Of a stretch of DNA of 64,000 bases, positions 12,875 through 24,369 are shown piece by piece. Position numbers and translations under genes: made by a program. The stretch covers positions 806,001 through 870,000 of the forward strand of contig BGZK01000013.1 of NCBI GenBank assembly GCA_005406025.1, in the 5' to 3' direction. Source of the DNA: Eumeta japonica (lineage: Eukaryota; Arthropoda; Insecta; Lepidoptera; Psychidae). Within the stretch, counting starts at the first letter, position 1; every line of letters starts with the position of its first letter. The notes beneath the pieces were generated by a model, which was given only the letters and a program-made list of their open reading frames with translations, did no database searches and was not told the DNA's origin.

Positions 12875-13630
12875 AGAAAAATCCATAATGAAAAAAAGAG
12901 AACCCTTATAAGATCACTCGTGGATCTGTCGGTTTGTCATAGCCAATTTACTCTGAATCTACTGAACCAGTTAAATTGACATTTGGTACATATATATGTC
13001 TGTGATCCAAAAACGCGCAACGTAAATAAATGAGTTTTAAATATGAGGGTCACTTTTGGGGAGTAAATTGAAAATTTTTAAATAAAGTTTTGCAAACTGA
13101 ACCATGTGACATATGAACTTATTGTGAGGGTCTCGAATAGATATATATATATATATATACTTTCAATTTCAAAGTAGATAGTTTTAAAATTATTTAAGAA
13201 AATAGATAATAATTAACCATTCCGCCCCCTTTATCACCGAAGTAACTTTGTCTAAAATTTTCAAATAATACAGAAAATTATTTGAACTTTTCTTATAGAT
13301 TACAGGAAAACCTATAAGTCTATAGTTTACATAGTTTCAGTTCGTTTTAATGTTTAATGTAAACTAACACTCGCTAAGTACTTACGTACGTATGAGTTAT
13401 TTCTTTTTATTTTGCTCTGTCGTAAAAGCAGTAACATGTACAAGCATCATACACACATAATTATAGTGCAAACTTAAGGAAAACAATAAATAAAAATCGG
13501 CCAAGTGTGAATGGGGAGAAAATTTGCAAATGAATTAATGAAAATAATATCTTTAAGTATTTAACACAAATATATTTTGTTGTGTAGGACTGTCGGTGCG
13601 TGAGTCTGACTCGCACTTGGCCGGTTTTTT
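12875..13630 (+). mobile_element. Lepidopteran dispersed element with cttggccgg terminus
   Basis: I recognise the order of blocks: acccttataagatcactcgt, then agccaatttactctgaatct, then gggtcacttttggggagta, then aaccattccgccccctttat, then aggaaaacctataag, and finally gactcgcacttggccggttt at the right end. This sequence type is abundant and dispersed in lepidopteran genomes. An internal copy of the opposite terminus (atcggccaagtg, 13497-13508) faces the right end (cacttggccgg, about 13615-13625), so the last 135 bp are bounded by inverted termini and may be a nested short derivative. No transposase is encoded. An AT microsatellite interrupts it at 13141-13159. Confidence 0.7.
13141..13159. repeat. 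(AT)n microsatellite
   Basis: Uninterrupted AT dinucleotide run inside the 12.9-13.6 kb dispersed element. Confidence 0.9.
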
Positions 13631-13639
13631 TTTTATAAG

Positions 13640-14870
13640 TTCTAAACCGATCTTTTCATACAGATCATATTCACGATATTTGATAAAGTTTTACTTAAAT
13701 GGCATCGAACTCGAAAATGTATATGTATATGTTACCAGCTCTAATCCGCGGGTTTACCCGAGATAATTTTGGGTTTATATAGGCTATTATAACCTTTCTC
13801 ACTAAGCGGATTATCAAATACAAAAAGATAGTTTTTAAGTCAGACTAGTCTTTCTTGAAACTAGCATGTTAAAAACCAAATTCCTCCGTTTTATTATAAT
13901 ATTATAGACATTTAAAAGTATTTTGAGCACACGAAAATAGCTGGAACCTTTTGGGGCCTGTAGGGTCAATGTTGTTCAGATTTATTCAATAAACATTTAC
14001 TTACGCCATTTGTACAATTTGACGCCTCCTTTAACATCGATATGTAAATAATGATAATGACATCACCAAACATTAGAACGAGTCTCGCGTCCTCAGCGAC
14101 TCGAAGCATTATTATAACTCATGAGTGTCACCCGCAAAGGATATAATTATTATATATAATGATATGAATGCTTTGGTGTTTATCTGGTATCTAGTCACCG
14201 TTTAAAGCATCAGGGGACGCGTCACTCGCTTCGCTGTGATCGCTATTCGCGTCGTTGATGCGAGCCACAGGTCGCGGTCGTAATACGTTTATACAAATAA
14301 TAACACAAGATAGCCGCCTGGATTTTGTTATTGATAAAGCCGATCGCATTTTGAATTACGGGATTCCCACTTACGCTTTGGAAAATTATATTGATTTTGC
14401 ATATTCGTGTACAACCAATACGATCGATTGAAGTACGCTTTGTGATGACTCGAGACCTAGATCTTGTGATGATATTAATACTAAAACGATAGACACACAT
14501 AAAACCTTTTTGAACTTGAACATATTGAAAGCGGTGTAAACATTAAAATAATAATAATACGTACCTTACGCACGTAAATATCAAGGATGCTAACCATAAA
14601 ATAAATTAAAGATGCATAACTATAGAAAATCAAGTCGGTATGGGCGAAAGTTTTACGTGACAACGACTTTGAGTGGTAAAATCATTTAATGTGAATATTC
14701 ATTCGTATAGTAGGAAGAAGGATGAAATAATACAATTTAAAACATTTCCATTAATTTATACAAAGAATCTCGCACTGAATTTCATATTAACGCACATGTA
14801 TTTATACAAATATACATACAATAACTTGCAATACACAATGATTACTACAAGATCTGTGGAATCATAGGCG
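13640..14870. other. Non-coding stretch with probable repeat fossil
   Basis: At 13735-13830 the phrases ccgcgggtttacccgagata and aggctattataacctttctc resemble the interior of lepidopteran short dispersed elements. The rest is AT-rich without recognisable features. Short frames at 14243-14663 show no motifs. Confidence 0.4.
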
Positions 14871-14879
14871 GGCTAACCA

Positions 14880-14950
14880 TGCAGTTATCATTGTGAGCGC
14901 ATAACGTGAGCGGCGTAACGAATTTATAAGACGTTGTCACGTCAAAACGT
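14880..14950 (-). repeat. Helentron-type terminal sequence (14.9 kb)
   Basis: The block tttataagacgtt-g-tcacgtcaaaa (14923-14947) is almost identical to 20592-20616 and similar to 46213-46235, where it lies just outside a Helentron remnant. Its inner part forms the dyad gacgt-tgt-cacgtc. Read on the minus strand it would be the 5' end of an element extending to lower coordinates. No coding remnant is present. The family link is inferred from the 46-kb copy. Confidence 0.5.
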
Positions 14951-15475
14951 TAACATTAAAACCATCAAGAAAGAGCGATGCATGATAACGAATGCACTGC
15001 GATTACACCAGGACGTCAATCATATCATCAGAGTTATCAGAGCGCCGGCGCGGCGCGCGCATTCTTGCACTCGCTTGAAGTCCTCGTCTCGTATCTTATC
15101 TCATTGTGACAACACTGTTTTAATATACAGCCGTTATAAAACAATTCGCTACATTCCTTAGATTCACCTAAACATGATTAAAGCGGAACGAGTGGAATTT
15201 TTTTACAGTCAAAAAGTACATATGTGACAGATGGCGTGAATTTTATGGGACGTAACCTTTACTTATTTATTACATATTCTTCTCTATGGAACATTATTAT
15301 ACGGCATCAAACATAGTAATTAGGTAACCTAGTTTACCATGTTTGTTTTAAGCTTTTACCTATTTTTGTATAATTTTATACAATACATTAATCTAGAATA
15401 AATGTCATTTAATATTATTTTAAAGTAACCGGAATACGTATTATATTTAATAGAAAAATTATTAAAGTTTCCGGA

Positions 15476-15493
15476 GGGTTGGGGGAGGGGGGG
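15476..15493 (+). other. G-quadruplex-capable G tract
   Basis: GGG, TT, GGGGG, A, then seven G. This gives four or more G-runs within 18 bases, satisfying the usual quadruplex pattern on the + strand. It stands out in an AT-rich neighbourhood and lies just upstream of the 15.6-kb GC-rich segment. Confidence 0.7.
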
Positions 15494-15639
15494 CAGAGAA
15501 ATGGACAATATATTAATATATCATGAATATACTTATTCTTTTCCAACTAAAACCACATGAACAATAAAAATGACAAGGGACAGTATTTCAATAAAATATT
15601 TTTTGGCAGAATTTTTATGGGCAATGTAATTTTATTTTT

Positions 15640-16740
15640 TAAACACGTCACTCCCGACGCATGTCCTACTACATATTCTTTTATTTCCGATTCTGAGGCC
15701 TGGAATACCATCCCCCCGCTGGTTTTTAACGAGTGGTAAGGGGGTCGGGGGGAGACGACGAAAGCGTCCGAGATCGACGGCTTGACGTGCGTTCCCAGCC
15801 ACGGAGCGAGTGGTTCGATTTCACTCAAGTTAAAAATTCATCGGTCGATCCGCTCCTGGTTTGGGAGAATCAAACCCGGTTTTCCCGGTTTTACTGGCGA
15901 CGCCGTCTACCATCCTCTCAACCTCTCGGCCATCGCCGCTCTGTTCTTCCTGAATGGTCATCGATAATGATCATTAGATACCCGCTCGTATCGCATTGCA
16001 TCGAGTGCGGTGAGCGTACACCGCGCAGGTGATCCTCTCACCCGTCGGGCCCGAGACTGGTCTTGTAATTCGATTCTCGTTCACAGTAATAATATCATCG
16101 CGACTGAGAAAAGGAAAGGATGTTTAGCAGACTGTGAAGTGTAGGCGGACGAAAAGGAATTTTAACCGCCTCGGACGCGTTCTCGACTCGCGAGTGCGAC
16201 ACGCGAAATTAATTTATCTAACGGAAATTTAATATGTGCAAAGGAGAGATTATACAGCGTGACGGCTTTTGTGCCCTTTGTGCGGGGAGAGGCTTTTCAA
16301 TCTACGGCGGGAGACAAACAGCCGTTCACAAAGCTCGATAATCTCGTCGAGATTAACGAGTCCCGTGATTCGTTGTCCGTGTTCAACTTTGTCGTCATCA
16401 TAAAAACACTTAGTTCATGTACGATGTTCCGAAAGTGAGACGGAGAATATTCGTACTGTGATTTTCCGTTTGCGAGGCCTCGAAACGAACACGAACAAAG
16501 AATAAGCTGTAATTACAACATCCGGCGCGTTAAAAGGAAGAAAGTTCGTAATCGCTTAAAAAACCTTAAGGAATCCGAGGCCTAAAGCGATGGCCCACGT
16601 CTAATCGAGATATCGGCAATCACAGTGATTATACGAGACGCACGCATCGCGCGGCGGGCGGTCTTTAATCTTAAAACATTTTCGAGTTTAGTGCGGCGCC
16701 CGTACGTCACACGGTGACCGGAGCCGTTTCGGAAATTCTA
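15640..16740. other. GC/CpG-rich island, unassigned
   Basis: A segment of about 1.1 kb with base composition clearly unlike its flanks. Three overlapping frames are open at 15547-16032 (93 codons on -, 99 and 61 on +). None contains a motif I can name, and overlap of open frames is expected where stop codons are scarce. It contains a near-perfect 27-bp palindrome at 16334-16360. It could be a conserved regulatory element, a promoter or non-coding first exon, or an old GC-rich repeat. Confidence 0.35.
16334..16360. repeat. 27-bp near-perfect palindrome with TAAT/ATTA cores
   Basis: Arms ctcgataatctcg and cgagattaacgag pair with one mismatch around a single t. It contains two mirrored TAAT-type cores, the kind of site homeodomain proteins bind. 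The regulatory reading is inference. Confidence 0.7.
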
Positions 16741-16749
16741 TAGGATTGA

Positions 16750-17990
16750 TTCCTTTTTGGATCGGTAAATTGTAAAAAAATGACATTCCCTTTAAAATAT
16801 TTAGATATTGCGAACTTTTCTTTTATAATTAGTATTTAATCGTTTTAAGAGTCACAATTGGGGTTTATGACCTTTCATTACTTACACTGAAAAAAACAAA
16901 CGAATAATGCGCACTCAATTGTTTAACATAAAACTGACGAAACGTACAAGGAAAAGAGAGACCATAGGAAATTGTTTCCAAGGAAGTCGTGCTCACATCC
17001 TCGCACAACGAACAGGAAAAACATTCGAACGATCCCTAAACAAGCAAACGGGTGACATAACCGTGATAGCCGATAACGATAAATAACGTCTCGATATTAC
17101 AACACAAACTGCAGTGCGCACGGCACAGACGGGGTGTGTTCAAATAAACGAAACGTCAAAACGACGAGTTAACGTCCCCTCACAAGTCCACACCGTCTTG
17201 CTTCCTGCGTGGATTTTTTAAGTTGGATCCGAACGTGTGTCGCCGAGTTTATTGTCGTGTCGCGTATGTAGGCGTACGTTATGATCAGACACATTTATTT
17301 CCACCGAGTCGTAACTCAGCTCTGACGTTTACATGTGTTTTTTTATTCGGTCGGATTTAATTCGCCGCGATTTTTATGTTTATTATCTGATAATATGCAT
17401 AGAAAAATGTCTTTATTTCGACAATTTATACAAAACTAATATTCCCATCATGATTCGTGTGGGGTTTTATTTGTGATACGTATAAACTATGATTAGGCTT
17501 TAAATAGAATTCTCAATCAATAAATGAAGATAATGTATAGAATTGTAAAGTAATTCCTTTAGTTAGAGAAACGTCAAAGCCAGGAGACGAGGTTTCATAA
17601 TGAAACGACACACTTACACACTATAAGTTTATATAATAATAATTATTACAAATATAATAAAAAGAATAAGGCGATTTTGAGATTTTAGCTCAAGTAGCAA
17701 TTAATATAAAATGGCTAAACCAAATGTGAATACGCAAATTCAGTCAAATTATATTAAATGGTAAAACTGCGATAAAGTTATATAAAACATGAACACTTTT
17801 CAACTTCACCCGTACATAAACACGATGTGCACAGAAACGCCATACATAATTACATTAACAATGTCTGTTGTTGTATTGGAAGCTGTCGAGGAACGACGTG
17901 TTTACGCATCATCTTAGGCAAATATTATAATCGAACCCAATTATCGAACACGCTACAGCGTTACCTAATTTATTTTATCGTCTCATAATA
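16750..17990. other. Non-coding stretch
   Basis: A mix of AT-rich DNA and moderate-GC patches (16960-17350). No gene, RNA or element recognised. Confidence 0.5.
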
Positions 17991-18360
17991 ATACAATCAC
18001 GGCTCCCGTCGACGCTGCAAATTAATAGCTCGGCCGCCGGTGCGGAGATAATGAGCCGACTTTCGAGATCGATTCAGTAAACGGAACGAAACGACCGAGC
18101 GACCGGCGTCGTCGTCGCCGTCGTGGTCGCCGTCGTCTACGTCGTTGTCGCCAGCGCCGACTAGCGCCGCCTTCCGTTCTAATTATAAGTCTAACGTATG
18201 CGAATTCGACACCTCACGCCGACTTCCACGAAGTTAACACAAGTTTACTGCGTAGTACGTTACGAGTTCCACTAGCTCATCGGCGATGTCGCGACAAGCG
18301 CACTGTGCGCGTCTCGGTAGACAGCGCATGTGCATTCATGAACGTCACGGTTTCTGATTG
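17990..18360. other. GC-rich segment with imperfect (GTC)n tract
   Basis: The segment is CpG-rich. The core at 18108-18152 is an imperfect GTC trinucleotide tract of about 15 units with interruptions. Read on the minus strand in one frame it would encode an Asp/Gly-rich acidic run, but no longer open frame supports a gene. Confidence 0.55.
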
Positions 18361-19430
18361 TTTAATTGCGTCTGGATACCAGAAACAAGGTTAATCTTTT
18401 CTTTATATATTTTGATGAAAACGTCCAATTCCTAATATTTAACTTATATCGAGGTACTATTAAATTCTACACTTATACACCTAATAATAATCATAATATA
18501 TATCATATGGTAGCTAAAGATATGAACTGAATACTTCAATTATACTTCTATACAATGTTGTAAATGTCCATTCCTAAAGGATAAAGTGGTGCGTGTATTT
18601 TGTTACAAAAACGTGCGGTCAGTTCATTTTGATGTACTATAACGAGTGGATGCGTTGAACAATTTAAAAAATTCTGGAATCGTCTAAAACAGACAATGTG
18701 TCAAATACTTAAATTTATAGTGAATATATAATAGTTTGTTAATAAGCGATTACTGATTTTAAACATTCAAAAAAAAAATCATTTAATGATGTCCATATTA
18801 ATAATGATTAAAAATTCGCTGATGAAAATATGCAATACGAAGTAAGAGACAAGATAAACTTAATGATAAATAAGTATCACAAGTGTTCATGCACTTTATT
18901 CCCATTTTAGCAGACGATACAGCCTGTCTCGAGATTTTTTTGATTATTACTTATAACTGGTGTCGTTTTCGACTAAAGGGCCCAATTTCACATCCATTCT
19001 GATAACGTTAGACAATAAACGACTATTGTAACAACTCACAACAATAAAAAGTGCCGTATTTAAGATTATAATTAGCCATGCACCCATTATTAATTAGAAA
19101 TAAACTTTTGAAAAAATACCGAAGCATTACCCAATCAGCACACAAATTCAAATTACATCGATACAACATGGGTTTAACTACGTCGCACAACGTCTGCTAA
19201 TGCGATATCAAAAACAGCGACGTAATCATAAACGCACCTTCATAAAGCAGACACTTCGATATGCACATCCAGATTAAAATCTTTGTACAAGCATATTCAG
19301 GATATAATTTCAAATTACAATAAAAAAATAATACGCGAAAACGTGTAATATAAAATAATCACCTACTGTGAATATTTAAGACGAACAAAATACACGCATG
19401 AGAAAATGCACAGGATCGAAGGCATATAAA
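18360..19430. other. AT-rich non-coding stretch
   Basis: No gene or named element seen. Only short AT-rich simple sequence. Confidence 0.55.
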
Positions 19431-19760
19431 AGCCTTCAAGGGCGAATGACGTTTTTCATTTGATGTCCGTGCGATCGCGACACGGACGCTTTCGTATTTC
19501 GTAAGAGCGGCCTCACCCGCGCGAGGTGCCGGCGCCGGCGCCGGGGCCCCGGCCGCCGGTGACTAACACGGATCACGTTTCGTTTCCGACGTGAGTTATT
19601 ATTTGTTTCTCGAACAAACTGCCGATTTCGCGATTAAGAATGTATAGACCGTATAAAACATCGCTGACGAACGGTCTACCGACGTGCGGCCGGTCGTGCT
19701 GGTCGAAGACCTCGCGCGACACGACTTTAGCGAAGTCAAAGGTCGACCGACTGATTATTC
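19430..19760. other. GC-rich island with opposing open frames
   Basis: The segment includes a very GC-rich run (about 19520-19560) and then a patch open on the minus strand for 82 codons (19573-19821) and on the + strand from 19684. The minus product has a plausible soluble composition, but I cannot name it, and its upstream side lacks the pyrimidine-rich tract expected of a splice acceptor. Left unassigned. Confidence 0.3.
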
Positions 19761-19879
19761 TTTTATTCTTTTTTTCTTTTGTAAGAAAATTATTGAGGAG
19801 GTGTTGAATATGAAGAAGCACACAAGTTTAGAATTTTTAGAAAATTTTAGGATAATATATAAAATGTAATTCGGAATTG

Positions 19880-20460
19880 ACTTTAATACAGTTTTCAATG
19901 CGATGTAAATTAATCGTTAAAAATAAACAGGTTTGAAGTTATTTACCGTTCGTAGCATGGATAGTTTTGTCTGCAACTATAACATTTTTCAAGAAACTGT
20001 TAATCATAAATGACGATGTTCATATAACGAAAATATTTTGGCGTACTTTTTTCATTTTGATGAATAAAATTAATAATTATATTTACATCAAATTGTTTAA
20101 CCATTGGTACGACATAACAGAGCTTCCTAGATAACATCTGTTACTCAACTTTTCAGATTAAGTCATCGATGTTTCCTAGATCAAATGCTACAGTGTACGC
20201 ACTCCTATGATAATATAGGAGTATAAAAAATTGGTTGTCTGTAAAGTCGGTTTACGGACGATAATTTTACGTGATAATGTCAAAAGAAAACATTGATGAA
20301 AAAATTGCATTCTTTTATGAATTTAATTGAATTATTATCACTGAATTATCATAATTTTATATAATGCAAAGGAGGAGTTAATTGAAAATGTCAATGTTTT
20401 CGATAAATTAACATTTATTTGCACTCGTTAATTCAATTATTTTTCTACAGTAAAGAGATA
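19880..20460. other. AT-rich non-coding stretch
   Basis: Nothing recognised. Confidence 0.55.
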
Positions 20461-20469
20461 GATGCGTCA

Positions 20470-20620
20470 CAAGCCGAAAGCTTAGGCCGATTGTGCCTCT
20501 CTATTGTTTCATGCTCTCGCTCGCACGCTCGGCTCAGGCGGAACGCGACAATGAATCATGCTTTTTCGTGCGTACAGCCGGCGTTCATCGATTTATAAGA
20601 CGTTATCACGTCAAAAATGA
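20470..20620 (-). repeat. Helentron-type terminal sequence (20.6 kb)
   Basis: It ends at the right with tttataagacgtt-a-tcacgtcaaaa (20592-20616), matching the 14.9-kb copy with one substitution and resembling 46213-46235. The adjoining GC-rich 110 bp (gctctcgctcgcacgctcgg and gtacagccggcgttcatcga) would be the 5'-proximal part of an element running to lower coordinates on the minus strand. No coding remains. Confidence 0.5.
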
Positions 20621-20649
20621 GCATTATTACTCGCACATTATCACTTTGT

Positions 20650-22800
20650 TAAAAGATTCCACGTTTTATTGAAAATAATGTGCTATTTAAAAATCAATAG
20701 CATTAATCAGTGAATACAAGAATAATTCGTTTCATAGTAATAATTGTAATATTCGGTTATGTATCATAGCATTCATAATATGTATAAATATGCATAATGT
20801 TTGATATTTGAAATTCTTACACACAATACAGTGAGGGGGCACCATGGTGGAGTGTTGTAATACGCTCATTTGACTCTATGCCTATGAATACACATGCCAC
20901 ATCAAAGCCTGCAAGAAATGTCGCGATAATTTCAAAAATAATAAATTTGTTTGAAGTTCGGTTTTCGATTCAAAATAATCCTTACAAAGGATTTAAGAAT
21001 AATACGCACCGGTAAGTATGTTTTAATTACACAACGGATTTCCTGTTGGCGAGCGATAGCGCCGGGGAGGCGTGGTGTTCGTTAGCCGATCTTACTCATT
21101 CGAAAATCGCCGGTCTAAATCGTAATCATACAAAAAGAAACAACCTTAATGAGTCATGTTACGAAGGCTGATGTAACATCTTTCTTTCGGCTCTGGCGTT
21201 GGGCCAAGGCGCGTTTCACACGAACGATGTTGGTCAGTTTCAATTGTACGGATTTAATTACTAAAGCCAAGGTGTGTGCGCATTTCATTGCTAATATAAA
21301 ACAACATTATAATATTTATTCACGTACTCTTAATAGTCGGGGGCTTCCTCAGTCACAGTTTATGCGTCGTAAAAAAAGAAATGGTTTTGTCGTCTCGCCC
21401 GCAACGAGCTAGGTATTTGGCAGAGTCAGTTATGTTGGATAGTAAAACCCGAGGAGTCGGGTCGGTGTATGGCCGGCGTCGTGGTTTGAATTCCGACGTT
21501 CAGCTTTACCTCGCGTCTGAATTTCAATTGAACCAACTTTGTAACGAACTTTGCTTTGTATCTGTCAAACTTCGGTTTGACTTTAACTAATTGCCATTTA
21601 ACCCGAATATAATATTGCGTATGATGATTAAAATGTATACAGATATGTACTGCGATAATGTGTCGAGTTATTTTTTTAAATAATAAGGCGATGACGCAAG
21701 AAGCGCCTACAAACTTTCCCCGACACTGAAAGATTATGCGCAATTCGAGTAGGAGAAATTTTAATAACGTAATGAATAGGTAGCTAGCTGTAAGTAGCTA
21801 TTCCGCATTATATTTTTACTTTCTTGCACAATTATTATTCCACAGAATCAAGATCTAATTGAATTTTGATCCGAGTCGTCGTGTTTTATGTTGGTCCTTT
21901 TCAAGTGTTATAGTAAATATATTACTTTTTGCAGAAATATAATTTATCTATTTCTAGGATCGGATAAGGGGAGAATACTACTTTATTTTTGAGGTTATTT
22001 TTATTATGTAAATAGACTTACGGATATTCGTACGGATATCCAATTAATATCCTTATCTTGATAAGACACTTCAATAATGCTGCTTGTTTTTAATGAATTG
22101 TAAAAAATCCATTATTTCATTTATAATTAAAATATAATATTACTACTTGTAATAAAATTACTGTTACTAAAAAAGGGCTAAACTTCAAGCATCCGAAATC
22201 GACGAGTTTACATGAAAAGATTGATGGATGTCGAGAGATATGCAAAGATCGTACCAAGTGGAAATCTATAGTCTCTGCTTACCCTTCTGGCTTATAGGCG
22301 TGAGTTTAAATTTGTGTATCTTTTCAGGTATATAAAATTCTTAAGCTTATATAGATTCCTAAAGCTTTCCGATGTGTTTTATTACGGATTTTAGGATTCC
22401 GTTTGCAAAAATAAACTCGTCTGAGTAACAATTTCATGGAATTTATCATTAGATAAATAAGAAGTGTACACGCGATAAACGTAGCGCATGAGTAAAACGA
22501 TGCACTCATGATATTGCAGAATAATGCAGTCATCGGAGTCAGCGTCCTTTGGTGTGATTAACAAAACATATGAACGCATTAACGTTGCATGGACGAGGTC
22601 TACCGTCAAAACAACATTCAACGGATTGGTGATATTTTATTTCATAATTACAATGCGTGTTTATCGAATAAACTTTTAGCCAGCAATATCAGATTATTTC
22701 TATCAATCATTCTACTGCCGGCTTTTATACAGCAGCAGTGTCAAATATTTTTCGCTTGCTGAAATTTTTAAAAATGTGTTCATCTGTCAATCAGAAACAA
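20650..22800. other. Non-coding stretch
   Basis: Unassigned open frames of 60-105 codons at 21149-21743 and 22324-22621 show no motif. A 7-bp hairpin with a C(TTCG)G loop occurs at 21564-21581. Confidence 0.5.
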
Positions 22801-22819
22801 ATCAAAGGAACGAGAATCC

Positions 22820-23230
22820 TTTCATCTCGTACCGCGCTCGGCTATATGCATAGATTACTTCTCTAGTCGCTCCATCACGCAAAACCAAGTCACAGAGCGG
22901 CGGCTCAGATAACTCGGTGACCTTGGCCGTTTTGCGTTGCCGAATTTCGAGACGATAAAAACTACGAATATCTTTAACTTACCTACGGTTACCCAGAAAG
23001 CGCTACCGGGAAAGATATATTCGGGATGTATGTAAGTTTTTACTCTTTTTATACCCTTCAGAATTCGGAGTTTCGTTACGTGACGGGATTAAAAAATCAC
23101 CTGAATGAAACCTCGCCCGTGTAAACAAGCAACGGACGAAATGTAAACCGAGCTGTGCGCCGGCGCGCCCCGCCGCGCGCTTACGCAGCGCTCACGAATG
23201 TTTACATGCCGCATAGTTTCTAGGCGTTTT
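22820..23230. other. GC-rich patch
   Basis: It contains a nuclear-receptor-type half site (tgaccttgg, 22918-22926, reading ccaaggtca on the minus strand) and a run of alternating GC at about 23158-23185. No transcript evidence is visible. Possibly regulatory. Confidence 0.3.
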
Positions 23231-23239
23231 AAGTGAAAT

Positions 23240-24320
23240 GTTTTCGTTTTATCTCAATTATTGTCACTCAACGTTGATCAATTCACTGTATTGAGGAAGA
23301 GTTAATTTTACTTGTATTTATTGGAGTAGTACGAACATTAGGTATGTTGAGAGTATGCAGTAGGTACGCAACGAAAAAGTATGTCGTAAGTTGGCGCTTC
23401 AAGTAGATATTGCCTCAATTACTCTCTGGGAGGTTTTTTTTAAACGTCTAAAAGAAATCCAAAATATCTTGGTGATAATATAGAAGAAAAACATGCGTTG
23501 TACCGACCAGTCTCATCCTTCAAATACAAAATGTAAATGTTATAATGTCATTTAGCACCGTAAGTTGTTTTCGACAACACCAATGAAAATATAAATTCGA
23601 ACGCACAATGACTTCACCTTTTTTTTATATTAAATAGTAATATTTTGTATTTGAATTAGTGTAAAATAATATTCGGACACGACATAAATCATAAATATAC
23701 GAAGACAATGAAACTAGCGTTGTTTTTAAAATAATAATTATTTATAATTTATCACGTATAAGTTTTTCTTATCAAATTATACACAAACATTAAATAAATT
23801 ACGGATAACGATAAAAAACTATCGATGTTAAGAAGCTCATTATTTGTCATTCGTCGATCAATTTAGACTTAAGCCAATCAAAATCTCGAATTAATACGTC
23901 AATACTTACTGCTCGTTTGTTCGTCCACAAAAAAATAAAAATAAAATGTTTACATTGGCAATACGACGATGTCCGGCACAACTTTTTTTTGGTCGACCTT
24001 GACCGCGCCATTGAAGAGCACAGCGGAGATAAAACGGAGATAGAAATATCTGTGTTGCAATTACGTCATCTCACCTGCGCATGCGTCGTGAATCCCATCC
24101 CATGCCTTTTAATTATGTGCGACATTCGTCGTAACGAATATAGAGAAGAAAGTATACTACATTTTTATTTGTAAGTTAAGGAGATGAATAAAGAACGAAT
24201 CTTTTATCGATATCAATTATGACATTGACAATTAGCAATGATAAGAACTTTGTAGAAGGGACACGTAGCATAAATAAACAAGCGAGGCGTTAAATAAATA
24301 ACCTACATATTTAAGGTATT
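23240..24320. other. Non-coding stretch
   Basis: No recognisable gene. An 85-codon + frame at 23917-24174 has no motif. Confidence 0.5.
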
Positions 24321-24326
24321 TTATCA

Positions 24327-24366
24327 TCGATCATCATTGCACAAATATTTGTGCAATGATGATCGA
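24327..24366. repeat. Perfect 40-bp palindrome, no spacer
   Basis: The left arm (beginning tcgatcatcattgcac) is the exact reverse complement of the right arm (ending gtgcaatgatgatcga), meeting at aaat/attt with no unpaired base. The first mismatch outside it is at 24326/24367. It could extrude as a cruciform or fold as a nearly loop-free hairpin if transcribed. No terminal repeat or target duplication is obvious around it. Confidence 0.92.
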
Positions 24367-24369
24367 GAC

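Noticed and set aside
21564..21581. UUCG-loop hairpin as a structured RNA
   Set aside because: Stem of only 7 pairs with no extension; expected by chance in this length of DNA.
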